Source: Drosophila pseudoobscura
Lineage: Eukaryota; Arthropoda; Insecta; Diptera; Drosophilidae
DNA: 64,000 bases
Reading direction: 5' to 3'
Assembly (NCBI RefSeq): GCF_009870125.1
Contig: NC_046680.1
Coordinates: 22,401,501 to 22,465,500 of the forward strand
This document shows positions 47,791 through 61,821 of this stretch, piece by piece (positions within the stretch are counted from its first letter, which is position 1; every line of letters starts with the position of its first letter). Both the position numbers and the translations under genes were made by a program. Under the pieces are notes generated by a model. It was given only the letters and a program-made list of their open reading frames with translations. It searched no databases and had not been told where the DNA came from.

Positions 47791-50760
47791 CTAAGCTCCC
47801 AAATCGATAGATAATGCTCGAGTGTTCCGCTTGCCAAGAGTCGAACAACATTTAAATGTTTGCCGGTTGGCGGTTGGCGGTGGGCGGCGAGAGGGCGAGG
47901 GGGCGGCCTGTGCGGGGCTCTGGTCAGGTGCTCTGGCCACGAACTCTGCTCTGCGTCGGGGCCAATTTGGCCAATTGGAAAATGCAAATTTAATTAGCGT
48001 CTAATTTTGTAAAATTGGCGTAAAATTGAAAATCGCTCGCTCATCCCCCGCCCCCCCTCTGCCCCTCTCTTTCGGGGCCGACGGTAAATGGATTATTAAT
48101 TGTTGGAATATGTTAGCTGGGGATTGGGTTTGCGGTCTATCGATTACCGAGCGATTATATGGGAGGATCCCATACATAATCTCTGGCGCCTCAGTGGAAA
48201 AACAAGCAGGCAGCTCTCTGCTTATCCCAGGCCAAGGACACTCTTTGTCCTGCCTCGGGTGGGTGTCGGTAACGAGTGAGCGTCTGCGGCGGGTTGTTCC
48301 AGGTGGAGGGGATGCTTGTGCGCAAATATTTCTAGCAGCAGCAGCGGCAGTGGCAGTGGCACCAAGCAGCAGAGCGGTGGGCAGACATACCGCCTGCGGC
48401 CGGCGGAGTTATGCCAACTGGCACTCAAAGCCGGGGAAAGCGCGCCCAAAGCTCGTCGGTGGCACGGATGCGGGGGGCAACAATAATTTAAGAGATTTTT
48501 GCGCTTTTTGCGAGCGGGCTAATGGCAGGCTTTGGCAGGAGCCTTTGCCGTGGCTGAAATTCCCTGCTTTTTGTGTGCTCTTTTCCGGTTGGAGCCGCGC
48601 CCCCCCGACTCCTGGGCGAACGCACAAAGCTTATGAATTCCGCAATGCCGCTGCTGCGGTGGGGGCACAAAGTAAAAATGCAGAGCATGTGATTGGTGTT
48701 GCAAGAGGGCTGGTGGGGCATGCGGAGAGGGCAACGGATGCGTCCAGCTCCAGATGTCTATCGTGCTGCCACAGAGCCATCTCCAGCTGCAGGCTGCAGC
48801 CGCCCCGCGCTCTCCTGCTGCTCCCCATTCAAATTGAATCTGAGCAGTGGCCACGCACAACGTGGCGTATGCGTAATGCGGCATGCCGTCATTTGCGTGC
48901 GCCTTCGCCTGGAAATGCCTCTGCTTTGGCATAACTAATCTGAAGAGCCTCCCCGCCCCCGACGTTTCATATTTCTAGCTGGTCGCACTTCACCCCCTTC
49001 CCCCCTTCCCACCGTCTCTTCTTGCCCCTTTTCCCTTTGTTTTTCCATGTTTTTTTGTGAAAAATTTCATACTCATCAAGTTGACAAAGAAAAAGTTTTT
49101 CATTATTACATTTCGCTGTCATTTGGGCGCAGAAATAGCTTGGAAAAGTTATCATCCCCCCTGCCTGCCCCATGCCGCTGCCCTGTAACTCGAGTGCAAC
49201 TGGCAACCCCCACCCCCTGCCTGCCTGCCACTGCCTGCCCCTGCCACCCGCAGCAACAGTCAGCTCTCGTCATCAGATTGCCACAAAGCAGAAGGGGCGA
49301 GGTGACAATGGCTGGCCCAGTGCGTACAACCGAGCCGAGAAGAGGCGAGGCGAGGCGAGTCGCATCCTTGCACATTAATCCATTGGTGGCTGGTCTTGGT
49401 CCTTCGTCTTGAACCCTACCCGCTGCCGCTGCTGCTGCTGCTGCTGCACGCAAATGAGGGTATGGTCAAATCACTCACTGTCATCCTGTGTCCCAAGGAA
49501 TGCGTTCAGCATGTCCTTTAATTTTTCGCCTCCACCAGGATCTTTCTCAGTCTCAGTCTCAGGCCGCCCCCGAAGCCAGCTCGAGCAATTTCTATAACTT
49601 GACGTTTGCCACTTCCTCCCCTGCCACCCTACTCCCCCCTCCCCAGCCACTGTACTGCCGCCTGCCGCTTTTCTGCTTTGCTGCCTGTCAGCGGAGCTTA
49701 AGATAAAAACTTTCCTTTCCACCGAAAAAGCGGGGAACAACCAGAAACAGGGGGCGACAGGCGACGGGGGACGAGGGACGAGGGACAGGGAGATGGACAG
49801 AAAGGGTTGACGCTGACATTTAGCTTTCGCATATTTGCACACACCCAAAGCGACGGGACTCCCCTTGCTACTGGCTACTGGCCCCCGACTCCCGACTCCC
49901 GGCTCCTGTATCCTGGCTACTGGCTACTGGCTGCTGGCCATATATTTTATAGACTAAGGCCAAGACATGACAAATTCTCAAACAGAAATTCTTCAGCCAG
50001 GATTCTTGGCCGAAACTTAAGTTCATTTTTTGCTCGATTGTGCCTCGTTTCGGGTGCTTTTTTGCAGACCAAAAGAATTCAAATTAAATTTCGACTGCCG
50101 CCGGGAACTTGGATTTTTTCTTTGCGTGCATTTCTGACACGTCCTGTCAATGGTTGCAGCCACTAGCCCTGTGATTTGGCCAGGACAAGGGCACGGCAGA
50201 GGCAAGCTCCCAATGTGCAAAATAGATCAGATACATACATATATCGTCTATATTTTACTATCAATAGTCTCTACGCCCTCAAAGTCCTCTGTGGTGCTCG
50301 AAATTCCTCATTTATTCCGATTGCCAGGGAAACAATCAAAAGTTCTTCTTGGCCAAATGGCCATCGTTTCTTGTTGCTTGTTTTGATAATTGGTATGTGT
50401 GTGCCCCCCCTCTTCAGCGGGGGACTTGACCACGGAATTGGGGCTGTGGAGGAGGGGTCGGGGTACGTGTTCTCCTCCCGCAGTAGGCCCGGTTTCATTC
50501 ATCAAGTGTAGCGCACACGCATTGCCAAATTTACACCCCTACACAGGCACACACACACACACACACACACAGACGAGTCCTGGCTGCAGTAGGAGACCCA
50601 CTCACCCATTCATATATTTTATGTTTTGTTTACACTGTTACCGGCTTTTGCAACAAAAGCAAAAAGTGCCAGAGGAAGCTGTGAGAGAGAGGGAGGGCGC
50701 GCACACAGAGAGAGAGAGAGAGAGAGAGAGTATGCTTTGGGCTTGCGAGTGACGTCACTG
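47791..50760. other. Non-coding, GC-patchy, repeat-rich
   Basis: One 302-codon plus-strand open frame (48026-48934) crosses this region, but its translation is low-complexity and domain-free, with GCAGCAGCAGCGGCAGTGG runs, so I do not call a gene. CTG repeats occur at 49426-49447, a CA tract at 50549-50571 and a GA tract at 50707-50730. Confidence 0.4.
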
Positions 50761-50984
50761 GCATGCGTGCTATAAAACGGCGTATAAGAGGTGTATAAGC
50801 GGAAAAGAGAGCGCAAAGAGTGGACCCGAACGCGAGAGAGAGAGCAGAGAAGCGGCGGAGCAGAGGAAACGAAGGCGTGCGGGCATGTTGTGTGCGCAAT
50901 TAAGGAAGGAACTCGCAATTTGGCTGCTCATTTCGTACATTTTGCGGTGAGTAGAAGTTTCCGCAGACCCCAACCACGTGCGAT

Positions 50985-51016
<32 letters not shown>

Positions 51017-51697
51017 GGCTGGCGAGGGTGAGAGCGAGAGCGCGAGCAGGAGCTTAGCTAACGATGTGCAACGAGCGACGAACAACGTCATCGGCTTACG
51101 GCATCGAATCGAACAAGCAGCTTTGGCGTCGTTCTGGTCCCCGAACTCCGGCGCTGGCTCTGGCTCTGGCCCTGGCACATCGTCGTCATCGTCGCATCGT
51201 CGTCATCGCCAGGCCTTGCCATCTTCATCGCCATCGCCATCGCCATCGCCAGGAGCCTGCAGCAGGAGGCATGCAGCGAGCAGAGTTGTCGCTGTCATTG
51301 GCCAAACAGAAACGAGTCAACGTTCGAGTACGTCGGTCGGGTCATTGCGCTGTGTGTTGCACTCTGTGTCGTCGTCGGGCAGCGGCCACCAACCAAAGAG
51401 TAGGAGCGAGAGGAGAGGAGAGGAGAGGCGCAGGCAGCGAAGAGCGAGCGGACACAACTCTATAGCACAGCATCGGGCGCAGCACATGGCGACTGTTCCC
51501 TGCCGTGTGTGTGTGTGTGTGTGCGTGTGTGTGCGTGTGGATAGCCGGCCGTTGTGTTTGTGATATGTAAAACGGTTTCAACGCCGCCATGTGGCAGGCC
51601 CAAAACTAGAGAAAAGTTCAATTTTATCGCCGAACCGAAGCTCTGTTTATCCTGCTCGACGATCCTGTTTCCGGCCAGGGATTTTTCGTGTAAGTTC
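50761..51697 (+). promoter_or_regulatory. Candidate promoter and untranslated first exon(s)
   Basis: TATA-like boxes CTATAAAACG (50771), GTATAAGAGG (50783) and GTATAAGCGG (50793) are flanked by GAGAG tracts (50707-50730 and 50985-51010; GAF/CLAMP type). A CpG-rich, CAACG/GTCG-rich, UTR-like stretch follows, up to about 51.69 kb, where TTTTTCGT|GTAAGT gives a strong donor. There are several short upstream ORFs but no convincing protein. I read it as an alternative 5' exon of a large gene continuing to the right. Confidence 0.4.
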
Positions 51698-54600
51698 CAG
51701 CTCCCTCACATTTACACGTTTACAGATGCCTCCTCCTAGTCCTCCTCCTTTCCTCCTTTATTCCTTTCTTTTTTGTCTATTTTTGCCGGCTTTTGCCTGA
51801 AAGCACGCTCTCTCTCTCTCGCGCTGGTGCTCTCTGCGCCGCCAGAAAAAAAGAGCGCGCCAAAAGCTCCACAAATCGTAGTAAGCGGCGAAGTTCAAGT
51901 GCCGGTTGTACTACGAGCACGGGGTGGCGCCACAGACGGGGGGCAGAGGCAGGGGGCAGGGGGCAAGGCAGTGTTACCTGCCTTTTCGATGCTCCTTCTC
52001 TCATATCATTAAAATTCCATTTTGTCTCGTCTCGACTTTTAGAGATATTTACCTTTTTATCCCTCTCCACCTCCCCCTCCCCCCACACCCCTCTCTCTTT
52101 GTCTCTTTTTTGTTGTGGCATTATTTGCTGTGTGTGTGTGTGTGTGTCTCCACTTCCTCTTTGTGCAACGTGCAAGCTGCTCGGCTGGTGCACGTGTCGC
52201 CGCTGCTGCTGTGTGAAATTTCCGCACCGGCAACAAAAGTGCGAAATAATGACCGACTGCCTGTCACACGGCTGACTGCCTGCCAGCCTGCCAGCCTGGT
52301 ACTGTGCCTCCTGGCGAACAGAAGGAACTTGCCACAACTGTGGCATCGACTGGTTACTGCCATTGTTGTGTCCCCCCCTGCGCGGATGTTGTCTGTAAAG
52401 TTGGTTAAACAATTTATTTGCCCGCACAAAAACAGTTCTACTGGCAGTCCCCCGTCCCCCGTCCCACGTCCCACGTTCCATGGATGCGGAGTTCTTTGAA
52501 CTTTGACACTGCCCTGGCCTGCTGCCTGCCCTCCTGCCCTCCTGCTCTCCTGCTCTCAATTGTCTTGCATAATTAATACCTGATTATTGCATTGCATTGC
52601 ATTGCATTGCATTGCACGGCACTGCCGCCTGGCTCCTCCTCGATTGCCCTCATCAGCAGGAGATCGCACTCTCTCGCTCTGCCGCCCCCCACGTGTGTTT
52701 TATTAAAAATTCTTGGGCATCATTACCAGCAAATGCCGCTGACAAATAAAATAATATGAGAAACTGAAGAAGGCGCTTGAGCCCGGGCCCATAAACTCCA
52801 GAGCCAAAAGCTCTGGCAGGATATGCCAAGGATATGCACACACACACACACACACACACACATACAGGCGTGGGTCTACCTACGTCAACAGGCGCCCATC
52901 GCAGCAGCCAGCAAACCAAAACCGAAACCGAAACCGAAGCCGAGGCCAAAACCGAAACCAGAACGTGGCCTGGCAACTTTTCGGGGCAGCAATGGCAACA
53001 ACGATGCAGACAGGAAGTGCACAGTGCCACAGGCAGTGGCAACTACAAAAGGCAGCAGTGCCAGCAGTGATAACAGCAGCAGAAGAGGATGCGGCCACAG
53101 CGTGTCTGTGTGTGTGTGTGTGTGTGTCTGTGTGTGTGCGTCCTCTGTCTAGGTAAATGGCAAAATCAAATCAAATTCGAGCGACTAAAGTTGAATGGCG
53201 GAGAGTTAGTGTGTGGCACAGACAGCCAGGGGGGGGCTTTAAGCGCCTGTCCAGGTGTTGGCTGTGTTTTCGTCTGCAGGAGCCACACCGACGAGGGCTT
53301 ACAGACAACTAATTGTTTTAATTTATGCTGGATATTAGCAGACATTAGCAGCCTCTCAGCAGGGCTAATTAATCAGAAAGGAGCCAGAGACATCCCCGAA
53401 AACGTACGCTTCTAATGGATGAATAAATCGAATGATTAGAGCTAGTTGCAGACGAGAATCGAGGGGCAGGCATATGTGGCAGGATAGGCCCTCAATCTGT
53501 GGGACATCGAGCAAAGGCTCGGGCAAAGGGGTTTCCTTTCAGAGGTTCCTGCCACTCATACTTCCAGCACAGCCCTCGCACGGGACTTTAATCTGTCGCT
53601 GGAATTTAAAGCCCAAATAAAACATTTAAACGCCTTTTCTAGTGGGCGTTTCTGATGCCCCGTATCTCCTGGCGTGTGTTTGGGGCGTTGCAAATGCAAT
53701 AAACGAACAACCATTAAGCAGCCCGCAAAAGGCTTTTAAATTATGCGTGAATCAAGTGCATCAAACTGTCGGTGGCCATTCGGGGGCATGCCCCCCCCCA
53801 CCATATAGAGAGAGGCGTCGGACAAAGGTTAATTGAATAAAATCATGGAACGCTGAGCGATAATTTTACATTCAACTTGTTGCAAGTGATTAAGCTCCAT
53901 TCGTTGGCCCTGTTGTAAATAAAAAATTGGATTAAACAAGGGGGCGTGGCATGCGGTCGAACAGGTGGGCGGGCTTTAAGGTTGAAAGCATCGCAAATCA
54001 ATCTCCTGAAGGGCAACGACGGAGTGATACCTCCGAGATATGGTGGAAAGGGATCGAGGGATCGACAGGGTCTGCTCTGTGTATAAGCATTCCTAGGCAT
54101 TCCTCTGCCTGAATTCTGGCTCTTCCAGAGCACTTTTTCGGCTGTTCTCATAATTTGTGCCCAGCATCGTTTTTTCAATTAGCGAATTAATGTTCTGCTT
54201 AAGTTTTATTATTCGATTCGACCGAAATGACGAACAGCAGGCGAAGACAGCAGGCATTCCGCAATTTTTAATTCAATTAGCATTGAAATAAGTTTTTATT
54301 CGGCAAATTGTTCCAAGCTTGTGTCACTCCAGTCCCTGCCTTAAGGCTGCCCCTCGAGGGGCATTTTCCCCCAGGGAAAATATGTCCATTTTTCCAGTGT
54401 ACAAAAGTTTCGTCGAGGGCCGAAAATGTTGCTGTTTCGTTAATCGAATCAGCAGAGACAGGCAACAATTTGTTGCAGGCGGCTCCGTGGGGCGCAGGGG
54501 GCGGGGCTCTCAAGGAGGGGGACGGGTAAATATTTGCATTGTTGGAGGTCTGCAAAAACATTGACGGGGCTCTGCGCCGATTATTGAACCGTAATTAAAA

Positions 54601-57600
54601 TTGTTTAATTTAAAATTAATTTTATAAGCAAGCCATGACCCCACCCCCCACCCCCCACCCCCGTCCACTGCCCCACCCGCTACACACGCAACGGAATTAA
54701 ACAAATATTTTTATTAAAATGACAGCCAAAGGCGGAAGACAGGACAGGGGGGGACGGGAGACGGGAAGCGGGAAACGTAACCGCAGCCGGAGACAAATAT
54801 GCAAATTTTTGTGTGGCAGGAAAGGCAAAGGAAAAAGGGGCAGGGGCAGTGGCCGATAGGAGGGGCTGCAGCTGACAGATTTTCCGATATTTGTATTCGA
54901 TACTTTAATCAACATTTCATTGGAATATCTCCGGGCCAAATTGCGTATTAAATCCAATCAAATTTTTTCGGCTAGCCCCGTGGGCGTGGCCATAACGCAG
55001 GGAATTTATTTGAAAACTGATTAAACGCACGAGATGACAGATTGTTAATAGCTTTCGAGTCTACAAAGGCTTGAAATCGGAGCAAAAACCGCCACAAAAG
55101 TGCCAGGAAGATGCAAATATTTGCATTTAATTAATTTGCATTCGAATTATTTATGAAAAACCCGCATTAATCTACATATACGCGGAATGGCCCGGTGGAA
55201 AGTGCGGCTTACACGGCTCTCTGTGGCGCTCTCTCGCTTCTAAGCCCACATTTTGTTAATTGCTCAACGGCATATTAATGACAAAGTTAATCCATATTAT
55301 CCCCCTCGGGCGAGGGGGAGGGGGGGGTGGAGAGGGGAATCTGTTATTGCACAAATTAACGCTGCATATAAATCGATAATCCGTTGCCCGTATAATGAAA
55401 TGTGCTCTTCCATGGCACAAAAAAAAAGCAATTAAATCGGCCCCACTATCGGCTGGTATGCAGGAATGCAGAGGCTGGGCTCCACTTAGCGTGTGAAATT
55501 ATGCACCTTTTCCGATGGTTTTTTGTAAAGAAAATTGCAGGCTGGAATCTACTTAGCTTTAAAAACAAATAAAGAGTTTTTCCCGACCACAAAAACAGGA
55601 AGGAACATGGAGAATGCCCAAGCGATCCGGTCTGTTAATTCTAAACGATATCTACGGGCTATCATCGGATAAACGAACCCAATTCACGAGCCAGGGCTTG
55701 CTGCCCAGAAAAGCCTAGTGTTTCCACAGTAATCTGTTGGGCAGTCAAGGATTGCAGTGGCTGGGGTTAACCGCTGGGGATCTGAAAGGCCATACCCTTG
55801 ACCTAAGAAGGTCCTCCTTCGACGGGCTAAGGGCATGAGAAATGCCAAGCCCTTATGAGTAGTATAGGCAGAGGGAGTGGGTGAGGGAGGGGGAGGCGGA
55901 CAGTCTTCGGTCGGATCAATCCCGATGTCGTTTCTGGGGCCGAATCTTGCGCTGGTCAGTGCCGAGATTGTGCTTCGTTATCGGCCCTCGTTATCGTCTT
56001 TGGTATGCGTGTCGCGTCGCGTCGCGTCGCTTCGGGTGCCGGTCGAGTGCGTGGAGTCTATTTTTAGCTTCGCTGCTGCTTCTGCTTCTGCTTCTCCCTC
56101 TCCTTCTCCTTCTTTCTTATCACGTCAAAGCCTCTCGCTTTTGCTTGTCTTTCCACGCTCTGAGAATCTCTATTTGCTCTCTGCTCGGCTATCGCCATCT
56201 CGCTCATGGGATACCCTAACAGACGCCCAGCTAAGCCGCTAAGCCATCCCATAGCTGCCAAGGCAGGGATCGATCTTGCAGGGTATTTCCATCGTCGGCT
56301 CTCCGAGGGCTCTGTTTTTCGCCTGTTGTGGCGCCTATTTGCATGCAAAACATTTTGGAGCTGTCAAAGACGCCTGCAAATAGAGCGCGAGGCGGCGCGG
56401 CGGGGAGAAGAAGAAAGAGCGCAAAAGTTTGGTGGCAGAAAGTTTTTCGCGGGGAGGGGAGGGGAGGGGGTTGCGCCGTGTTTACTCGAAGCAATGAACT
56501 GCAGCTAAGTGGCGTATCAAGTGCGGCAAGTGTGTTTGTATTTGCCAAAAATTAAATTACATTTTTCATTGTTCCTGTGGGGGGCTGTAGGGGGTGGGAG
56601 GGCCGTGAAAAGCAGTTAATGAATGCCATTTGAGCCATTAACGGGAGAGGGGCAGGAAAGGGGGGAAAATCAGACAAAGCTCAAAGCCAAGCCCGGAAAA
56701 GTTCCCCCCCCCCTCTGTCATGGGGCATGGGGCAACGACATGCAATGAATATCAAGAGATTTTTATGAGGCACGCATGTGTATGGCCGTACTTTCCACCC
56801 TCTGACTCCGTCTCTGTCTCCGTCTCCGACTCCGACTGTGCCTCTGCCACACAAAGATAATGATTAGTGTGATGTGCATAATAATCATGGCCATATTCCA
56901 CGATTAGTTTCCAATTCATATGCGTCGGGCGGGTCTTTCTGTCTCGCTCTGCCTCTCACGCACACTCCTTCCATCTCGCTCTCACTCATTCTCCCCCCTT
57001 TGTTGGCCACTTTTCCACCTTGAACACGTCTTGTGTTTTCATCTATTCCGTTTCGCTCTGTCTTTGTTTTTTCGATACCGAGAGGGGGAGAGGGGAAAGG
57101 GGAGGGCAACAGAAATATTACCACGTAAATTATTAATAAGTCGAATGGGGGGGTGCTCCCCCTTCCCCCCCTGAGAATCTACAGAGCATAAGTTTCCGTC
57201 GATTTGTCTGTTACTTAACATGCATAAAATGCTTCCATGAATACATCAAAATATTTTCGCTTTGCCAGTGGCCCCCCCCCTCCACCCCAGGCCCCATGGG
57301 GAGGGGTGTGCTGCCGCGTTTTGGCCATTGGCTTATGCTGCCTCTTGCCTCTTGCCTCTTGCCTCCTGCTTGACGATTCCGACTGCGAGCGCACACTGTT
57401 TCTGGTTTCTGGTTGCTGGTTGCTGGTTGCTGGTGTCTCCTTTTCTCTCTCTCTTTTTTGTTTAGCAATTTGCTTTATGATTTTATGCACTTTACGGTTT
57501 CCTTAGTGCCCCACAGACGGCGACTGTATCGCTGCCACAATTCGAGTCGGTGATTGAGATCTGAGCACCGCTGGAGGTTGCAACGATACCTTTGATCGGA

Positions 57601-58740
57601 GGCAGGGTCACTTCGAGACCTTTAATTAAGGCCATGTGGCCTGTCCAGCGTGCCCCCCTTCGTCAGTGTGCGTGTGTGTGTGTGTGTGGCGGGCAATGGC
57701 AAACATAAATTCCCATTACAAATGCACAAATGTCACATTAGACGCTATCAAAGAGCAATTTGCAGCGTCTACTAAATCAATAAGCCAAACTTGGCAACCT
57801 AACGGATACGCACAGAGTTTGGCCAACAAGCGGGCACACACACACGCACAGTGAAGCTTCAATGTAGTGAAATGTTGGGGGTGTACGGGGGAGGGGGACT
57901 GGGCTGGGGAACAAGCACAAGTAGCTGTAGATTCTCCGTTTCGAGTGCTCCTTCCGCCCTGCCGATGCCCCACTGTACTTTCTTGGGGCCAGACTGCCGT
58001 GCCACATCGGATTCGTATTGGGGCAGAGGCACTTTGCATGCAGGCCCTCATGCAAATATAATAAATTGTAACGCGCTTTACATTAACATTTACATAATCG
58101 CAATTAATCGACAACATGTGTGTGCCTGTGTGTGTGTGTGTGTGTGTGTGTCCCTGTGTGTGTCCCTGTGTGTGTGAGAGTCCCAGCTCTCGAATCCCGT
58201 CGCCAGTTTATGCTCCAATCAATATTAATAACCATTGCAATGCGGGGTTTAGGCCCTGTTTCTGCCTCCGGCTCCTGCCAATTCCCCCCTCTCCCCCCTC
58301 CCTCTCTCTGGCTGTGGCACCGATAATGGACACTTTGGCCGTCTCCTTACTTGGGCGCTGCGGAGGGCTTTGGCCGGCATAAACTGTGCCGTTTACGGAT
58401 TTGTGTGACTTCCGCTGCCCCACCAGGGGGGCGCGCAGGGCAAGATGTCAAATTGTCAACGCACCTTTGGCTTGCCCCATTGTGGGGGGAGGGGGGGAGG
58501 GTATGTTTGCTAGTTTATTCGCAATTATGCCAAATGCCAGCCGTTCTCCTTAATAATTGTCATACGTGGAGTACGAGGATTATACGCCAAATGATTGTCA
58601 GTAATTGAGCCCCTTGCCCCTTGCTCCTTGTGTGCCTTTTAGCAAGTGTTTTGGCGGCACAGAATCCCCCCCCCCCCCCCTCCCATGTTAACCGACTGTT
58701 GGGTAACAGCCCTCCCCAATATCGTACGCGTATAACAGCT
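51698..58740. other. Non-coding, simple-repeat-rich
   Basis: No gene seen. Repeats include GCATT pentamers (52586-52615), CA (52836-52862), AAACCG/AAGCCG hexamers (52914-52965), TG (53107-53140), a CACCCCC run (54640-54663), GTCGC pentamers (56012-56030), TG (57666-57688 and 58116-58172) and C15 (58666-58680). Confidence 0.45.
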
Positions 58741-59962
58741 TAACAGCGGGCTGTTAGCGATTCCGGTTCTTATACGACAACAAAACGAAGAGATCCACAC
58801 AAACGCAGCCGAATCGAACTCTAACAGAGTTTCGTCGGGTTTTGTTGCGTTCGTCTGCCTAGAGCCGCTTGCTGTCGAGCGAGATGAGGTTCTGTTTTGT
58901 TCTCTTCCCTCTGTTAGCTAACAGTAGAACAGCATCAGACAGCGAACAGTCGCCGTAGAGCAGTTTAGACACGGCGAACGCTCTTCTAAAGCGCTCTCTT
59001 CGGTTCGATCGAACCGCTCGGGCGAGCGAACCCGAGCCGCAACACGTTGCGTTCGGCGGCGAGCGCAGTTGAACGAAAGCAGCCCCGAATCTCGTGAGCA
59101 CGATTTAAAACATGTTTCGGCCGCGGACAAGGAAACAACAGTTGCTGTCGAACTCTTTTCCGTATTTCAGAGAAGTCCGTTGAAAAAGCCCGCGCAAGAG
59201 CGGAACACAGCGGGCGAAGACGCGTTTGCCGGTTTCCCCCAACACGCACCCGTTAGCGGTTAGTTATTTATTTTTGCCAAAACACACACAAAAATATCCC
59301 AAAATCAAAACAAACCGCGTTCAAAACTGCAATTGTTTATCCGGCCTTATCGCGTGTGATCCGATAGGAAAACAGTACAGGGCTTACCGTTATGGCCGCA
59401 AGTGCGAATTCCGTAAACAACTGTCGAATCAAGTGAGACGAAACCCCATCCAGAACAACAGAATACAGCAGTGTAAATACAGCAAAAACAAAGAGGGAAA
59501 TTATCGAGAAATACAACAAAATAGGGCTGGAAAATTCAAAATTAAAGCCGTGAAAATTGCAACAAAAAACATAGTTGCAACGAGAATTATTGAGTGGAGA
59601 AAATACATAAATACTAATATTTGTGTTTGTATTTGTATTTGTATTTGTATTGTTATCGCCGCTCGATCTGCCGCCAATGTTGTGGCTTTTATTGTTGTTG
59701 CTGCCTGCCGGTGTCGCGTCGCGTCGCGTCGTTAAGGTGTCTGTCCGCCGTTGCTGGTGTTAGTGAGTCGCGCGCGCGTGTGTGTGTGAAAGAGTGTGTA
59801 CGTGTGTGTGTGTGTGGCAAACAAGTTTCTGTGTTTGCGAAAAAAGGCCACAACAACAACAGCAACAACAACAACAACCACCACAAAAGTGAGGCAGGAG
59901 CGCCGCAAAGTGAAGCAGTCGAAACGGGAAGCAAGTGTTGCACATGCACCAACTGGCAGCAA
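58741..59962 (+). promoter_or_regulatory. Candidate promoter and long untranslated first exon
   Basis: 58740-59110 is CpG-rich with repeated TTAACAGC/CTAACAG and TCGATCGAACC motifs. An initiator-like GCAGTTGAACG sits at about 59067. From about 59270 the sequence becomes A-rich with AACAACAGAATACAGCAGTG and CAACAACAACAGCAACAACAACAACAACC (59850-59880), the usual look of long fly 5' UTRs. It ends at a donor GGCAGCAAG|GTAAAG at 59961. Several short upstream ORFs occur. The gene must continue beyond the window; shn and luna, which I recall near this locus in D. melanogaster, are only suggestions. Confidence 0.45.
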
Positions 59963-61312
59963 GGTAAAGCAAGGGGCAAGACAACGAATAGATCGAATCG
60001 GAAGCCCGTTAGGCAGGTGCAGCAGGGACATTCCTCGCTCTCGACACGTCCATTGATGATTCACTGGGATCCTCTATGAGTAATTCCCTGCCAGATACTA
60101 TGCCGTGTGTAATGTTACAGCAATCTTAGAGCAAATGTTTTGCGCAATTTTGCATGCCCCCAACCGACTGCCGACTGCCGACTGCCCAGAGATCACGTAG
60201 TTCACGGGGGGAACGGGGGATCCGAGCGGATCCGAGCGGATCGGAACGGGTTATCGAGTGCTGGCTGTTGGTTGATTCATGCATCGAGTATTTTTCAATT
60301 TCCACTGCGGTTGACGGTTGACTCGTCGGCGCCAAAACGACAATAATCGTATAAATATGAATAATAAAGAAATACATACATTTACTGCCACAACTACATC
60401 TACACACACACAGACACACACACACACAGACACATTCTTGTACAGAACAGAGGCATTGCACTTGTTCTACGATTCCTACGAATCGGTTCTGCTTTTCCAG
60501 TTTCCCTTGGTCTCCCCTTGCAAATATCAATATCGCCACAGCACCCCCTCCCTGCCCCACAGTGGATAGATATGGAATACCTGCCCCTTGGGTTGCTATT
60601 TCTTGTGTATACACCAAATATTTACCAATAGCTTCACTTTGTAATCCAATTACTCAGCGTCGAGGGGCGGCGAGAGTGTGGCAAGAGATCTCCAGCATTA
60701 ACGGGAATGTTGCTAATACCCTTTAATGGTGTAAATGTTGGGGCACGCAACAATAGAGAATTCCAAGAGTTTTGGCTAATTCTGTCTGGTCCGCCACTGA
60801 TTTATGGAACCCATCGCCCCTCCCCCCCCCGCCCTTTCCACCAGTTAAAGATATGCCACATGTGGCGGCCCGTCGAGAGTGTCTTCTGTCGCCTTCGGGG
60901 TCTTTATTAATATTTATTTGACTGTACGAAAATAAAACAAAGTAAAATAGAGCCCATAAATAACGTTTTGTTTATAAACACACGCAAGCGATTTTCCGGC
61001 TAAAAATAAATGATCCAAACAACTGAAATAGGGAGGCGACACCACATGAAACGGTATTTCTTGCGGGGCACGAAATTTTCTTGTGGCGATTCCTTGAGGC
61101 TTCTTCTTGCGGTGTGGCCGCCAACAGGTACAAATCCCCAGGAATCCCCCATTTCGAGCCTAATGCGAATTAATTGCGGAAAACCGCCAGGAAAAGCCGC
61201 AGTTTGCGGCATTTTGTGGGCACCTTTTTGGGGCAATGTCAATCCGCGTGCAACCGCAGGAACAGAATCGAAATGAAACGAGGATTTTCTAATTGAGAAT
61301 TTCCCTGGCATG

Positions 61313-61315
<3 letters not shown>

Positions 61316-61354
<39 letters not shown>
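61316..61354. repeat. GT dinucleotide microsatellite
   Basis: Nineteen or more uninterrupted GT units, the longest pure dinucleotide run in the window. Confidence 0.9.
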
Positions 61355-61355
<1 letters not shown>

Positions 61356-61784
61356 CCCTCTCTATTTCTAGAGGAAAATTCCCACTCGAATTGGAATGTA
61401 AACAAAGTTTTGATATAAAAATAGACCAACGAGAGCCCCGAGAACCCCGAGAGCAGAGCATACCATTTTCCATTTTCCATTTTCCAATTCGGTTTTGGGA
61501 TTTTATTTGAAAGCAATTCACGTGTGAAATGAACAAAGTGTTGATTTGTTTTTCGGGGGCGGCTGGCAGGAAATATTACACTGGAAACAAAAGAGTTTTT
61601 GCGTGGGAGGGGACAAGGGGGGCACGGGAGGGGGGGGAGGCATCAAGTTCATGGATGGAAATGCCAAGTCATGGAACGAAGATGAGCACAAAGTAAGACA
61701 CAAAAAGGGGGCAGAGGGAGAGCGAGAGGGACAACAAATGCAGGCAAAGATCCGTTGAACTGCTGATGACGTTTCGTTGGTGTC

Positions 61785-61821
<37 letters not shown>

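Noticed and set aside
46616..47851. 411-codon open frame on the minus strand over the P450 gene
   Set aside because: Antisense shadow of GC-rich P450 codons. The translation is His/Glu/Gly-rich and domain-free, while the plus strand has a complete P450.
48026..48934. 302-codon plus-strand open frame downstream of the P450
   Set aside because: Long but with no domain, an Ala-repeat and irregular composition in a GC-rich patch, and no promoter or splice context. Cross-species conservation of the frame would be needed to revive it.
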